From Archangium minus (GTDB taxonomy: Bacteria; Myxococcota; Myxococcia; Myxococcales; Myxococcaceae), in NCBI RefSeq assembly GCF_044360475.1, contig NZ_CP043494.1, forward strand, positions 992,001 to 1,056,000: 64,000 bases of DNA, in the 5' to 3' direction. Position 1 is the first letter of the stretch. The number at the start of each line of letters is the position of its first letter. Both the position numbers and the translations under genes were made by a program. Shown here piece by piece: positions 52,150 through 60,449 of the stretch. The notes beneath the pieces are model-generated. The model did not search any database. It was not told where the DNA came from and saw only the letters and a list, made by a program, of their open reading frames with translations.

Positions 52150-53430
52150 ATGAGCAGTGAAGTCGTGCGGTTCGAGGCCAGTGAGGAGTTTGCCCGGCGG
52201 ATGGACGCGGAGGATTCGCTCCGTTCCTTCCGTGAGGAGTTCCTCTTCCCCGTCCATGATGGCGAGCCCGCCATCTACTTCGTGGGCAACTCGCTGGGGC
52301 TCCAGCCGCGCAAGGCGAAGACCTACGTCCTGGAGGCCCTGGAGGACTGGGAGAAGCTGGGCGTGGAGGGACACTTCCGCGGGACGCGTCCGTGGATGCC
52401 CTACCACGAGATGCTCACCGAGCAGACGGCCCGGCTGGTGGGCGCGCACCCCATCGAAGTCGTGGTGATGAACACCCTGTCGGTGAACCTGCACCTGATG
52501 ATGGTGTCCTTCTACCAGCCCACGCGCGAGCGCCCGAAGATCCTCATGGAGGCCGGCGCCTTCCCCTCGGATCAGTACGCGGTGGCTTCGCAGGTGCGCT
52601 TCCACGGCTACGACCCGGACAAGGACATCCTCCGCCTCGCTCCGCGCGAGGGCGAGGAGACGCTTCGTACGGAGGACATCCTCGACACCATCGAGCGGCA
52701 CGGGCGGGAGATCGCCCTGGTGCTGCTCGGCAACGTGAACTACCTCACCGGCCAGGCGTTCGACATGGCCGCCATCACCCGAGCCGCGCACAAGCAGGGC
52801 TGCCGGGTGGGGTTCGACCTGGCGCACGGGGCCGGCAACCTCCAGCTCTCGCTGCACGACGACGGGCCGGACTTCGCCGTGTGGTGCTCGTACAAGTACC
52901 TCAACGGTGGCCCGGGCACGCTCGGTGGTGTGTTCGTCCACGAGCGCCACGCGCACAACAAGGCGCTGCCGCGCTTCGCGGGCTGGTGGGGCCACGACAA
53001 GCAGACGCGCTTCCAGATGGGGCCCGACTTCGAGCCCATTCCGGGCGCCGAGGGCTGGCTGTTGTCCAACCCACCCATCTTCCAGCTCGCGGCCCTGCGT
53101 GCGTCCCTGGAGCTGTTCGACCGCGCGACGATGCCCGCGCTGCGCCGCAAGAGCGATCGGCTCACCGCCTACCTGGAGTTCCTGCTGGATCGGCTCCCGC
53201 CCGGAGTCGTGCGCATCACCACGCCGCGCGACCCGAAGCAGCGGGGCGCCCAGCTCTCGCTGCGCTTCAGCAAGGATCCGCGGCGCCTGTTGGAGAAGCT
53301 CAATTCGGCCGGAGTTCACTGCGACTTCCGTTCACCGGACATCATCCGCGCCGCGCCAGCGCCTCTCTACAACAGCTTCCATGACGTATACCGATTCGTG
53401 GGGGTACTCGAAAGGCATGCACGAGATTGA
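52150..53430 (+). CDS. kynU: Kynureninase
   Basis: 426 residues, a PLP fold type I enzyme. NSLGLQPRKAK at the N-terminus, a central VGFDLAHGAGN, and the PLP lysine Lys249 in WCSYKYLNGGPG match kynureninases. It splits kynurenine or 3-hydroxykynurenine into (3-hydroxy)anthranilate and alanine. Its 3' end overlaps the monooxygenase gene by 14 bp. With kmo next door the likely substrate is 3-hydroxykynurenine. Confidence 0.95.
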   Translation: MSSEVVRFEASEEFARRMDAEDSLRSFREEFLFPVHDGEPAIYFVGNSLGLQPRKAKTYVLEALEDWEKLGVEGHFRGTRPWMPYHEMLTEQTARLVGAHPIEVVVMNTLSVNLHLMMVSFYQPTRERPKILMEAGAFPSDQYAVASQVRFHGYDPDKDILRLAPREGEETLRTEDILDTIERHGREIALVLLGNVNYLTGQAFDMAAITRAAHKQGCRVGFDLAHGAGNLQLSLHDDGPDFAVWCSYKYLNGGPGTLGGVFVHERHAHNKALPRFAGWWGHDKQTRFQMGPDFEPIPGAEGWLLSNPPIFQLAALRASLELFDRATMPALRRKSDRLTAYLEFLLDRLPPGVVRITTPRDPKQRGAQLSLRFSKDPRRLLEKLNSAGVHCDFRSPDIIRAAPAPLYNSFHDVYRFVGVLERHARD

Positions 53431-54814
53431 GCGGACGGAGCGTGTGACGGTGGTGGGAGCGGGCCTGGTGGGCTCGCTCCTGTCGATGTACCTGGCGAGG
53501 CGCGGCTTCCAGGTGGACGTCCTGGAGCGGCGCCCGGACATGCGGCGCGAGTCCATTGGCGCGGGCCGCTCCATCAACCTCGCCATCTCCACCCGAGGGC
53601 TGCACGCCCTGCGGCAGGTGGGGCTGGAAGAGGAGGCGCTGCGCCACGCCATTCCCATGCGCGGGCGGATGATTCACCCCGTCTCGGGAGCGCTGGCCTT
53701 CCAGGCCTACGGCAAGGACGAGTCCCAGCACATCAACAGCCTGTCGCGTGCGTGGCTGAACGCGTTCCTCATGACGAACGCGGAGGGCACGGGCCGGGTG
53801 CGCATTGGGTTCAAGCAGCGCGTGCAGCACCTGGACGTCGAGACGGGCACGCTCTCCGTGCTGGACGAGCCGAGCGGTACCACGCGCGAGGTGCGCACTC
53901 CGGTGGTGTTCGGCACGGACGGCTCGGGCTCGGCGGTGCGGCACGAGGTGGAGCGGCTCCCGGGCCACACGACGACGCAGGAGCACCTCGGCCACGGTTA
54001 CAAGGAACTGACGATACCCGCGGGTCCGGGTGGCGCCTTCCGCATGGAGAAGCACGCGCTGCACATCTGGCCGCGGGGCTCGTACATGCTGATTGCCCTG
54101 CCGAACGAGGACGGCAGCTTCACCTGCACGCTCTTCCTGCCCTTCCAGGGCCCGGTGAGCTTCGAGTCCTTGGACTCGCCTTCGAAGGTGGTGGCCTTCT
54201 TCCAGGAGCAGTTCCCGGACGCGCTGCCGCTGATTCCCGACCTGGTGCACGACTTCTTCCACCACCCCACGGGGACGATGGTGACGGTGAAGAGCGCACC
54301 GTGGCACGTGGGCGGCAAGACGTTGCTGCTGGGAGACGCGGCGCACGCCATCGTGCCGTTCTTCGGGCAGGGGATGAACTGCGGCTTCGAGGACTGCGTG
54401 GTGCTGGACGCGTGCCTGGGGCGGCACACGCGGTGGGCGGAGGCTTTCGAGGAGTTCTTCCGGCGGCGCAAGACGAACGCGGATGCCATCGCGGACATGG
54501 CGGTGGAGAACTTCGTGGAGATGCGGGACAAGACGGCGGACCCGCGCTTCCTGCTGGAGAAGGCGGTGGAGAAGGCGCTGCTCAACGCCTTCCCGGGCGA
54601 GTTCATCAGCCGCTACTCGCTGGTGAGCTTCAGCCGGGTGCCGTACCGTCTGGCGTACGAGGTGGGTGCGCTCGCGAGCGGTATCGTGGCCGAGCTGAGC
54701 GAGGGCCTCACGCGAGCGGAAGACGTGGACATGAACCGGGCCCGCACGCTCATCCACGAGCGGCTGGTGCCCTTCGTGAAGGAGCATTCAGATGGATTTG
54801 GGCTTGAGAGGTAG
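53417..54814 (+). CDS. kmo: Kynurenine 3-monooxygenase
   Basis: 465 residues, FAD-dependent. The FAD motif VVGAGLVGSLL opens the protein; RSINLAISTRGL and the second FAD motif LLLGDAAHAIVPFFGQGMNCGFEDC are typical of KMO. It hydroxylates kynurenine to 3-hydroxykynurenine with NADPH and O2. No clear C-terminal membrane anchor is present, unlike the eukaryotic enzyme. ATG 53417 lies within the end of kynU; AAAGG upstream may serve as ribosome binding site. It overlaps the SDR gene by 23 bp. Confidence 0.95.
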   Translation: MHEIERTERVTVVGAGLVGSLLSMYLARRGFQVDVLERRPDMRRESIGAGRSINLAISTRGLHALRQVGLEEEALRHAIPMRGRMIHPVSGALAFQAYGKDESQHINSLSRAWLNAFLMTNAEGTGRVRIGFKQRVQHLDVETGTLSVLDEPSGTTREVRTPVVFGTDGSGSAVRHEVERLPGHTTTQEHLGHGYKELTIPAGPGGAFRMEKHALHIWPRGSYMLIALPNEDGSFTCTLFLPFQGPVSFESLDSPSKVVAFFQEQFPDALPLIPDLVHDFFHHPTGTMVTVKSAPWHVGGKTLLLGDAAHAIVPFFGQGMNCGFEDCVVLDACLGRHTRWAEAFEEFFRRRKTNADAIADMAVENFVEMRDKTADPRFLLEKAVEKALLNAFPGEFISRYSLVSFSRVPYRLAYEVGALASGIVAELSEGLTRAEDVDMNRARTLIHERLVPFVKEHSDGFGLER

Positions 54815-55529
54815 GCGGGCGCTGGTGCTGGGCGCCTCGAGTGGACTGGGGTATGCCATCGCCTCGCAGCTGGTGAAGGAGGGCGCGCAGGTGGCCATCT
54901 GCTCGCGCGACGAGGGCCGCATCCGCGAGGCCGCCCGGAAGATGGGCGCGGCGCTCGCCGTGACGGCGGACCTGACGAAGCCGGGCACGACGAAGGAGCT
55001 GGTGGAGAAGGTCATCGGGGCCATGGGTGGGGTGGACATCCTGGTGGCGAACACGGGAGGGCCGCCGAAGGGCAGCATCGAGAAGCTCACCGCGGAGCAG
55101 TGGCAGGAGGGCTTCCAGAGCCTGTGGATGAGCGTGGTGGAAGGACTCCAGGCGGCGCTGCCGGGGATGAAGGATCGGCGCTGGGGGCGTATCATCCTGG
55201 TGACGTCTGTGGCTGCGCGCGAGGCGATGCCGCTGCTGACCATCTCCAACGGATTGCGCGCGGGGCTGCTGGGGCTGGTGAAGACGGTGAGCAACGAGGT
55301 GGCGGAGCACGGCGTCACCATCAACGGCGTCCTGCCGGGCTACCACGCGACGGAGCGGCTCAAGGAGCTGGGCGTGCCCGAGGACAAGATCACCTCGGCG
55401 ATTCCAGCGCGCCGGCTGGGCAAGCCCGAGGAGCTGGGGGCGCTGGTGTCATTCCTGGCCTCGGAGCAGGCGGGCTACATCACGGGCCAGTCGATCGTCA
55501 TCGACGGAGGCTGGATGCGAGGCTTCTAA
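54792..55529 (+). CDS. Short-chain dehydrogenase/reductase family protein with altered catalytic site
   Basis: 245 residues. The Rossmann signature LVLGASSGLGYAIA and the NAG-like ANTGGPP loop are present, so a nucleotide is probably bound. Aligned to classical SDRs, the Y-x3-K catalytic pair falls on SNGLR, where Tyr becomes Ser and Lys becomes Arg; LLTISNGLRAGLLGLVKT is a known divergent SDR branch. Dehydrogenase activity is therefore doubtful or uses another mechanism. It is the last gene of the kynurenine operon, overlapping kmo by 23 bp, so a role on a pathway intermediate is likely; the substrate is unknown. Confidence 0.8.
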   Translation: MDLGLRGRRALVLGASSGLGYAIASQLVKEGAQVAICSRDEGRIREAARKMGAALAVTADLTKPGTTKELVEKVIGAMGGVDILVANTGGPPKGSIEKLTAEQWQEGFQSLWMSVVEGLQAALPGMKDRRWGRIILVTSVAAREAMPLLTISNGLRAGLLGLVKTVSNEVAEHGVTINGVLPGYHATERLKELGVPEDKITSAIPARRLGKPEELGALVSFLASEQAGYITGQSIVIDGGWMRGF

Positions 55530-55556
55530 CGGACGCCACTCCTTGCCACTCCCACT

Positions 55557-55593
55557 CCCTCTCCCTCTGGGAGAGGGTCGGGGTGAGGGTATT
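55557..55593 (+). repeat. Interspersed hairpin repeat, copy 3
   Basis: The same arms and loop as at 11051, followed by TCGGGGTGAGGGTATTTC. It lies 27 bp after the SDR stop at the end of the kynurenine operon, where it may terminate or protect the transcript. Confidence 0.85.
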
Positions 55594-55729
55594 TCATTCC
55601 CTGCATCCTCAGTCTGGGTCGAAGGAATCCATCGAGATTATCTGTGCCTGGAACCAGCGACCCTGGTCTAGGAACAGGTGTCTCGTGTGTGCTCCGGCGA
55701 TAAGGCCTGGGCCCAATCGGAGGGCAGGT

Positions 55730-56533
55730 ATGTTCAAGAAGTTGTTGGCGAGCATGGGGGCTGGTTCGGCGCAGGTCGACACCAGGCTGGTCAATGACCG
55801 CGTGGTGCCGGGAGGTACGCTTCGCGGCGAGGTGCACATCACCGGAGGCGCGGTGCCGCAGGAGATTGAGGAGGTCTCGCTCTTCCTCATGACGCAGGTG
55901 GAGGTGGAGTCGGGCGACAGTGAGTACAGGCAGAACTTCGTCATTTCGCGCGCGCCCCTCGCCCGCGACTTCCGCGTCGGGGAGAACGAGCGCCTCTCCA
56001 TCCCCTTCGAGATGTACGTCCACCTCGAAACGCCGGTGACGGCGCTCTCGTCCCAGGACTGGAGCTCCTCGAAGCTGTCGTACACCCACTCCCGGCCGCA
56101 CCACGGGCGTGGGGCGAAGGTGTGGCTGGACACGGGACTGGAGATCGACAATGGCGTCGACTCGACCGACCGCGACGCGCTCATCGTGGAGCCCACGCCT
56201 CCCATGCAGCGCATCCTCTCGGCGCTCGAGGAGCTGGGCTTCCGGATGGTGTCCGCGGATGTCGAGAAGGGCACCCTGCGCGGGAAGGGGTTCCAGTCGA
56301 CCGCCGGCTTCTACCAGGAGATTGAGTTCCGGCCGCAGCACGGGTCCTACGCGAGACGCATCAACGAACTGGAGCTGTCCTTCGTTCCGCGCGTCCAGGA
56401 CACCGGCGTGCTGATCGAGGTCGATCGGCGCTTCTCCTCGCGCGACTCGTATCGCTCGCTACTCATGAACCACGGAAACTTCGAGCGTGTCGATTGGGTG
56501 CGCGAGCTCTCCGCGCTGCTCGGGTCGATCTGA
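55730..56533 (+). CDS. Spo0M-like sporulation control protein
   Basis: 267 residues. The N-terminus FKKLLASMGAGSAQVDTRL, PGGTLRGEVHITGG and the later LSYTHSRPHHGRGA fit the Spo0M/arrestin-fold family; Bacillus Spo0M helps control entry into sporulation and cell division. In a myxobacterium it could act in development, but this is only an inference. ATG 55730 has GGAGGG 5 bp upstream. It converges with the hydrolase gene only 6 bp away. Confidence 0.8.
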   Translation: MFKKLLASMGAGSAQVDTRLVNDRVVPGGTLRGEVHITGGAVPQEIEEVSLFLMTQVEVESGDSEYRQNFVISRAPLARDFRVGENERLSIPFEMYVHLETPVTALSSQDWSSSKLSYTHSRPHHGRGAKVWLDTGLEIDNGVDSTDRDALIVEPTPPMQRILSALEELGFRMVSADVEKGTLRGKGFQSTAGFYQEIEFRPQHGSYARRINELELSFVPRVQDTGVLIEVDRRFSSRDSYRSLLMNHGNFERVDWVRELSALLGSI

Positions 56534-56539
56534 GCTCGC

Positions 56540-57346
56540 TCACAAGAGGGAAGCCACCGCCTCGACGATCTGCGGCCACTCTTTGGCACGCGGGTCGATG
56601 ACCTCGAAGTGCTCCGCGCCCGGCAGGCTCACGAGCTGAACGGGGTCCCCGAGCGCGGAGGCCCGGGCGTGGTACCCGGCGCTGAGGCTGATGGGGACGG
56701 TGGTGTCCTCGGCTCCATGCACCAGCACCTGCTTCACCCCGAGCGGCAGCAGCGCGGCGGGTGACGCGAGCGCATAACGCTCAGGGACCTGCTCGGGAGT
56801 GCCGCCGAGGAACGACTCGACGATGCCATCCCCGAGGCGCAGGGCGAAGGCGCGCTCCAGGTCCACCACGCCCGCGAGCGACACCGCGCCGCGCAGCGCG
56901 AAGGGCTTCTCGACATACAGGGGCTGTCCCGGCTTCAACCGTCCGCGCCCCGCGAGCCACAGCGCCAGGTGTCCCCCGGCCGAGTGCCCCAGGACGACGA
57001 CGCGCTTCAGGTCCAGCGGGTACCTGTCCGCCAGGGCGCGGAGATGGTCCGTTCCCCGAGCCACGTCCTCGAAGGTTCCCGTCCATCCTCCGCCGGGGTG
57101 GCCCACGCGCCGGTATTCGAGGCTCCAGGTGGCGTAGCCCCGCTGCGTCAAATCCGCGCACAGGTGGCCCACGTGCTCGAGGTCATACTTCGCCCGCCAG
57201 AAGCCGCCGTGCACCACGACGACGACCGGGTGCGGACCCTCTCCGGGAGGTAGGCGCAGGTCTCCGAACTGGTAGGTGCCATCACCGTAGGGAATGCGCA
57301 GGTCGGCGGGCGGAGCGGGCGTCTCGAGCATCCAGGGTTGGCTCAT
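56540..57346 (-). CDS. Alpha/beta-hydrolase, possibly kynurenine formamidase
   Basis: 268 residues, no signal peptide. HGGFW near residue 46 is the oxyanion-hole HGGxW motif of arylformamidases and related esterases; the nucleophile elbow is GHSAGGH, with HGAEDTTVP and EHFEV supplying Asp and His. In context, just beyond the kynurenine operon, hydrolysis of N-formylkynurenine to kynurenine is an attractive role and would supply the operon's substrate. A generic esterase is the alternative. ATG 57346 lacks an evident ribosome binding site. Confidence 0.68.
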   Translation of the reverse strand: MSQPWMLETPAPPADLRIPYGDGTYQFGDLRLPPGEGPHPVVVVVHGGFWRAKYDLEHVGHLCADLTQRGYATWSLEYRRVGHPGGGWTGTFEDVARGTDHLRALADRYPLDLKRVVVLGHSAGGHLALWLAGRGRLKPGQPLYVEKPFALRGAVSLAGVVDLERAFALRLGDGIVESFLGGTPEQVPERYALASPAALLPLGVKQVLVHGAEDTTVPISLSAGYHARASALGDPVQLVSLPGAEHFEVIDPRAKEWPQIVEAVASLL

Positions 57347-57490
57347 GGCGGGGGGATGATGGGGTGGAGCCCGCGCGTGTATCAAGCTGAGTGTCATTCC
57401 CCGGTCGCGGCGCGCATCAAACCCATTTCCCCGCCCTCGGCATGGCGGTAGGAACGGGCGGCACAAGGAACTCCAGAAGAAGGAGACGAG

Positions 57491-59080
57491 ATGAGCGAGC
57501 GCCAACTGTGGGAGCGCTACAAGAAGTACCTGTGTGGGGTGGAGTCGGTCGGGCTGACGCTCGATGTGTCGCGGATGAACTTCGCCGATGACTTCTTCGA
57601 GCGGATGCGCGGCCCGATGGAGAAGGCCTTCGACGCGATGGAGGCCCTGGAGAAGGGGGCCATCGCCAACCCCGACGAGAAGCGGATGGTGGGGCACTAC
57701 TGGCTGCGAGCCCCCGAGCGCGCGCCGGAGCCGGGCATCACGAAGGAGGTCCAGGACACGGTGGCGGCGGTGCGCTCCTTCGCGGATGACGTGCACGCCG
57801 GCCGCGTGAAGCCCCCGAAGGCGGACCGCTTCACCCGCGTGCTGCTGGTGGGCATTGGCGGCTCGGCGCTGGGGCCGCAGCTCGTGGCGGACGCGCTCGG
57901 CACGGCGGCGGACCGGATGCAGGTGTTCTTCTTCGACAACACGGATCCGGACGGGATGGACCGGGTGCTGGCGCAGCTCGGGGACAAGCTCGCCGAGACG
58001 CTCACGGTGGTCATCAGCAAGTCGGGCGGTACGAAGGAGACGCGCAACGGCATGGTGGAGGCCGAGCGCGCGTATCAGCAGAAGGGCCTGGACTTTGGCC
58101 GGCACGCGGTGGCGGTGACGGGGGCGGACAGCGAGCTGGACCGCTACACGAAGAAGGGGAACTGGCTGAAGACGTTCCCCATGTGGGACTGGGTTGGTGG
58201 GCGCACGTCGGTGCTGTCGGCGGTGGGCCTGTTGCCGGCGCGGCTGCAGGGGCTGGACATTGACGGGATGCTGGCGGGCGCGCGGGACATGGACGTGGCG
58301 ACGCGCGAGCGGGACGCGCTGCGCAACCCGGCGGCGCTGATGGCGCTCATGTGGTTCCACGCGGGCAACGGGCGCGGCGCGAAGGACATGGTCATCCTGC
58401 CGTACAAGGATCGGCTGATGCTGCTGTCGCGCTACCTCCAGCAGCTCGTGATGGAGTCGCTGGGCAAGGAGAAGGACCTGGACGGCAAGGTGGTGAACCA
58501 GGGCATCGCCGTCTACGGCAACAAGGGCTCCACGGACCAGCACGCGTACGTGCAGCAGCTGCGCGAGGGCGTGAACAACTTCTTCGCTACGTTCTTGGAG
58601 GTGCTGAAGGACCGGGACGGCGCGTCGATGCAGGTGGAGCCGGACATCACGAGCGGGGACTACCTGCTGGGCTTCTTCCTGGGCACGCGCAAGGCGCTGT
58701 TCGAGAAGGGCCGCGAGTCGATGACGCTCACGGTGCCGGACGTGAGCGCGCGGACGCTGGGGGCGCTGATCGCGCTGTACGAGCGGGCGGTGGGCTTCTA
58801 CGCGACGCTGGTGAACATCAACGCGTACCACCAGCCGGGCGTGGAGGCGGGGAAGAAGGCGGCGGGCGTGGTGCTGGAGCTGCAGCGCAAGGTGCTGGCG
58901 AAGCTGCGCGAGGACAAGGCGAAGGGCCACACCGCGGAGGAGATGGCCACGACCGTGGGAGCGCCGGACGAGGTGGAGACGGTGTTCAAGGTGCTGGAGC
59001 ACCTGGCGGCGAACACGACGCACGGTGTGAAGCGTGAGCCGGGAGCCAACCGCTTCGACACGCGCTTCCGCGCGGGCTGA
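57491..59080 (+). CDS. pgi: Glucose-6-phosphate isomerase
   Basis: 529 residues. Sugar-phosphate binding motifs GIGGSALGP and SKSGGTKET are present, with the active-site QQLVMESLGKEKD and STDQHAYVQQL near 340-360. It interconverts glucose 6-phosphate and fructose 6-phosphate in central metabolism. GAAGGAGAC upstream of ATG 57491 is the ribosome binding site. The sequence is the compact bacterial/plastid type. A strong hairpin follows the stop. Confidence 0.94.
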   Translation: MSERQLWERYKKYLCGVESVGLTLDVSRMNFADDFFERMRGPMEKAFDAMEALEKGAIANPDEKRMVGHYWLRAPERAPEPGITKEVQDTVAAVRSFADDVHAGRVKPPKADRFTRVLLVGIGGSALGPQLVADALGTAADRMQVFFFDNTDPDGMDRVLAQLGDKLAETLTVVISKSGGTKETRNGMVEAERAYQQKGLDFGRHAVAVTGADSELDRYTKKGNWLKTFPMWDWVGGRTSVLSAVGLLPARLQGLDIDGMLAGARDMDVATRERDALRNPAALMALMWFHAGNGRGAKDMVILPYKDRLMLLSRYLQQLVMESLGKEKDLDGKVVNQGIAVYGNKGSTDQHAYVQQLREGVNNFFATFLEVLKDRDGASMQVEPDITSGDYLLGFFLGTRKALFEKGRESMTLTVPDVSARTLGALIALYERAVGFYATLVNINAYHQPGVEAGKKAAGVVLELQRKVLAKLREDKAKGHTAEEMATTVGAPDEVETVFKVLEHLAANTTHGVKREPGANRFDTRFRAG

Positions 59081-59101
59081 GCCGCGGGAGTTGCCTTCAA
59101 C

Positions 59102-59134
59102 CCTCTGGAGGTCCGGCATCAGTGCCTCCAGAGG
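59102..59134 (+). terminator. Terminator-like hairpin after pgi
   Basis: A perfect 10-bp stem (CCTCTGGAGG with CCTCCAGAGG) around a 13-nt loop, 21 bp after the pgi stop. No T-run follows. Confidence 0.65.
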
Positions 59135-59150
59135 AGTGTCCGTGGATGTC

Positions 59151-59188
59151 CCCTCTCCCTCTGGGAGAGGGCTAGGGTGAGGGTATTC
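59151..59188 (+). repeat. Interspersed hairpin repeat, copy 4
   Basis: The same arms and loop as at 11051, followed by CTAGGGTGAGGGTATTCC. It lies 17 bp after the pgi hairpin and forms an inverted pair with the copy at 59301. Confidence 0.85.
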
Positions 59189-59300
59189 CCTTCCCGTGTT
59201 TCCAACACGAGAACGGGGACCCAGAGCGCGCCTCAATGAGACTGTCTGCAACCGCGTGAGCCGATGCGAACCAGGCCGATGGGTGCACGCGGGTGACGAC

Positions 59301-59337
59301 TACCCTCACCCCCCGCCCTCTCCCAGGGGGAGAGGGA
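59301..59337 (-). repeat. Interspersed hairpin repeat, copy 5 (inverted)
   Basis: On the minus strand the element reads CCCTCTCCC, a slightly altered loop, GGGAGAGGG and then GGGGTGAGGGTA. The opposite orientation to copy 4, 112 bp away, resembles the paired arrangement of REP/BIME elements. Confidence 0.8.
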
Positions 59338-59514
59338 GCATGACGGCGTGCATCCGCGGAATGGGACGCCCCTCCATCGCATGAGCAGTGGTGCGTGAGC
59401 CGTCTGGCCTCCGTGCACTCGGGGCCAGTCCTTTTGTCCACTCGGCCCGCTCCTTGCTGAGAAGTCGCCTCGGGGAGATTGACCCAAGAGGTCACCCGTC
59501 GCAGGCTTGAGGGC

Positions 59515-60351
59515 ATGGGACGGCACACGAATGAGGGTGAGGACGCCTTTCCCCGGGCGCCCACACAAGAGGAGTGGGAGGCGATGGGGCCGGAGGAGAG
59601 GGCTCGGGTGGTGGAGTCACTGCCCGGGGAGGTGACGTGGGACGAGATGGCCATGCCGGAGGGCGACCGGCACTTCCAGGCCAAGGTGCGCACGTTGGAC
59701 GTGCTGCGTGGCTACTTCCGCCATCAGCGACGCAAGGTGTACCTGGGCGCGGAGCTACCCGTGTACTACCCGGGCGAACGGCGTTTCGCTCCGGACCTGT
59801 TGGCGGTGCTGGAGGTGGAGCAGCACGCGCGGGACAAGTGGGTGGTGAGCCACGAGGGCAGGGGGCTGGACTGGGTGATGGAAGTGCACGTGGGCGGCGA
59901 TCGGAAGAAGGACGCCGAGTACAACGTCGAGCGCTATGCCCGGGTGGGCATCCCCGAGTACTTCATCTACGACCGGTCCCGGCAGCGGCTGGAAGTCTAC
60001 CGACTGCCGGAGCCCGGGGCGAAGCAGTACGAGCGGGTGGATGCGAAGCAGGGTCGCTACACCTCGGAGGTGTTGGGGTTGGAGTTCGAGGTAGTGGGGG
60101 AGGAGTTGCAGTTGTGGGCGGGTAACGCGCTGCTGCTGGAGTCGGCGGAGCTGGTGGTTCGGCTGCAGGAGAAGCTAGAGGCGGTGCAGCGGCGTGCGGA
60201 TGAGGAGGCACGACGGTTGGCGGAGGAAACCCAGCGGCGAGAGGAAGAGGCCCGGCGGCGAGAGGAAGAGGCCCGGCGTCGGGAAGAGGTGGAGCGCCGT
60301 CTGGCGCAACTCCAGGCCGAGCTGGATCGCCTCCAGCACCGGGGGAAGTGA
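59515..60351 (+). CDS. Uma2-family (DUF820) nuclease-like protein with charged coiled-coil tail
   Basis: 278 residues. The fold is PD-(D/E)xK-like: APDLLAVLEVE and a second acidic strand WVMEVHVGGDRKKD, then YNVERYARVGIPEYFIYD, as in Uma2 proteins, which are abundant in cyanobacteria and myxobacteria and have an unknown biological role. The last ~70 residues are a repetitive Arg/Glu coiled coil with EEARRREEEARRRE units. ATG 59515 with GAGG just upstream is chosen over TTG 59479. Nuclease activity is unproven. Confidence 0.78.
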   Translation: MGRHTNEGEDAFPRAPTQEEWEAMGPEERARVVESLPGEVTWDEMAMPEGDRHFQAKVRTLDVLRGYFRHQRRKVYLGAELPVYYPGERRFAPDLLAVLEVEQHARDKWVVSHEGRGLDWVMEVHVGGDRKKDAEYNVERYARVGIPEYFIYDRSRQRLEVYRLPEPGAKQYERVDAKQGRYTSEVLGLEFEVVGEELQLWAGNALLLESAELVVRLQEKLEAVQRRADEEARRLAEETQRREEEARRREEEARRREEVERRLAQLQAELDRLQHRGK

Positions 60352-60449
60352 GCGCTCCTGGGTCTGGCTGCTTCATCGTTCGCGCGAGTTCCCCTGCTGC
60401 ATGGACCGACTGACATTGAGTCGGAGGGTCCACCGCAGGGGAGCGCACC

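Larger units (their letters stand above)
59081..59514. other. Intergenic region with terminator and two inverted hairpin repeats
   Basis: This 434-bp stretch contains no gene I can support. It holds the pgi terminator hairpin (59102-59134) and two copies of the interspersed hairpin repeat facing each other (59151-59188 and 59301-59337). The remainder up to the Uma2-like gene shows no recognised element apart from a presumed promoter. Confidence 0.7.
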
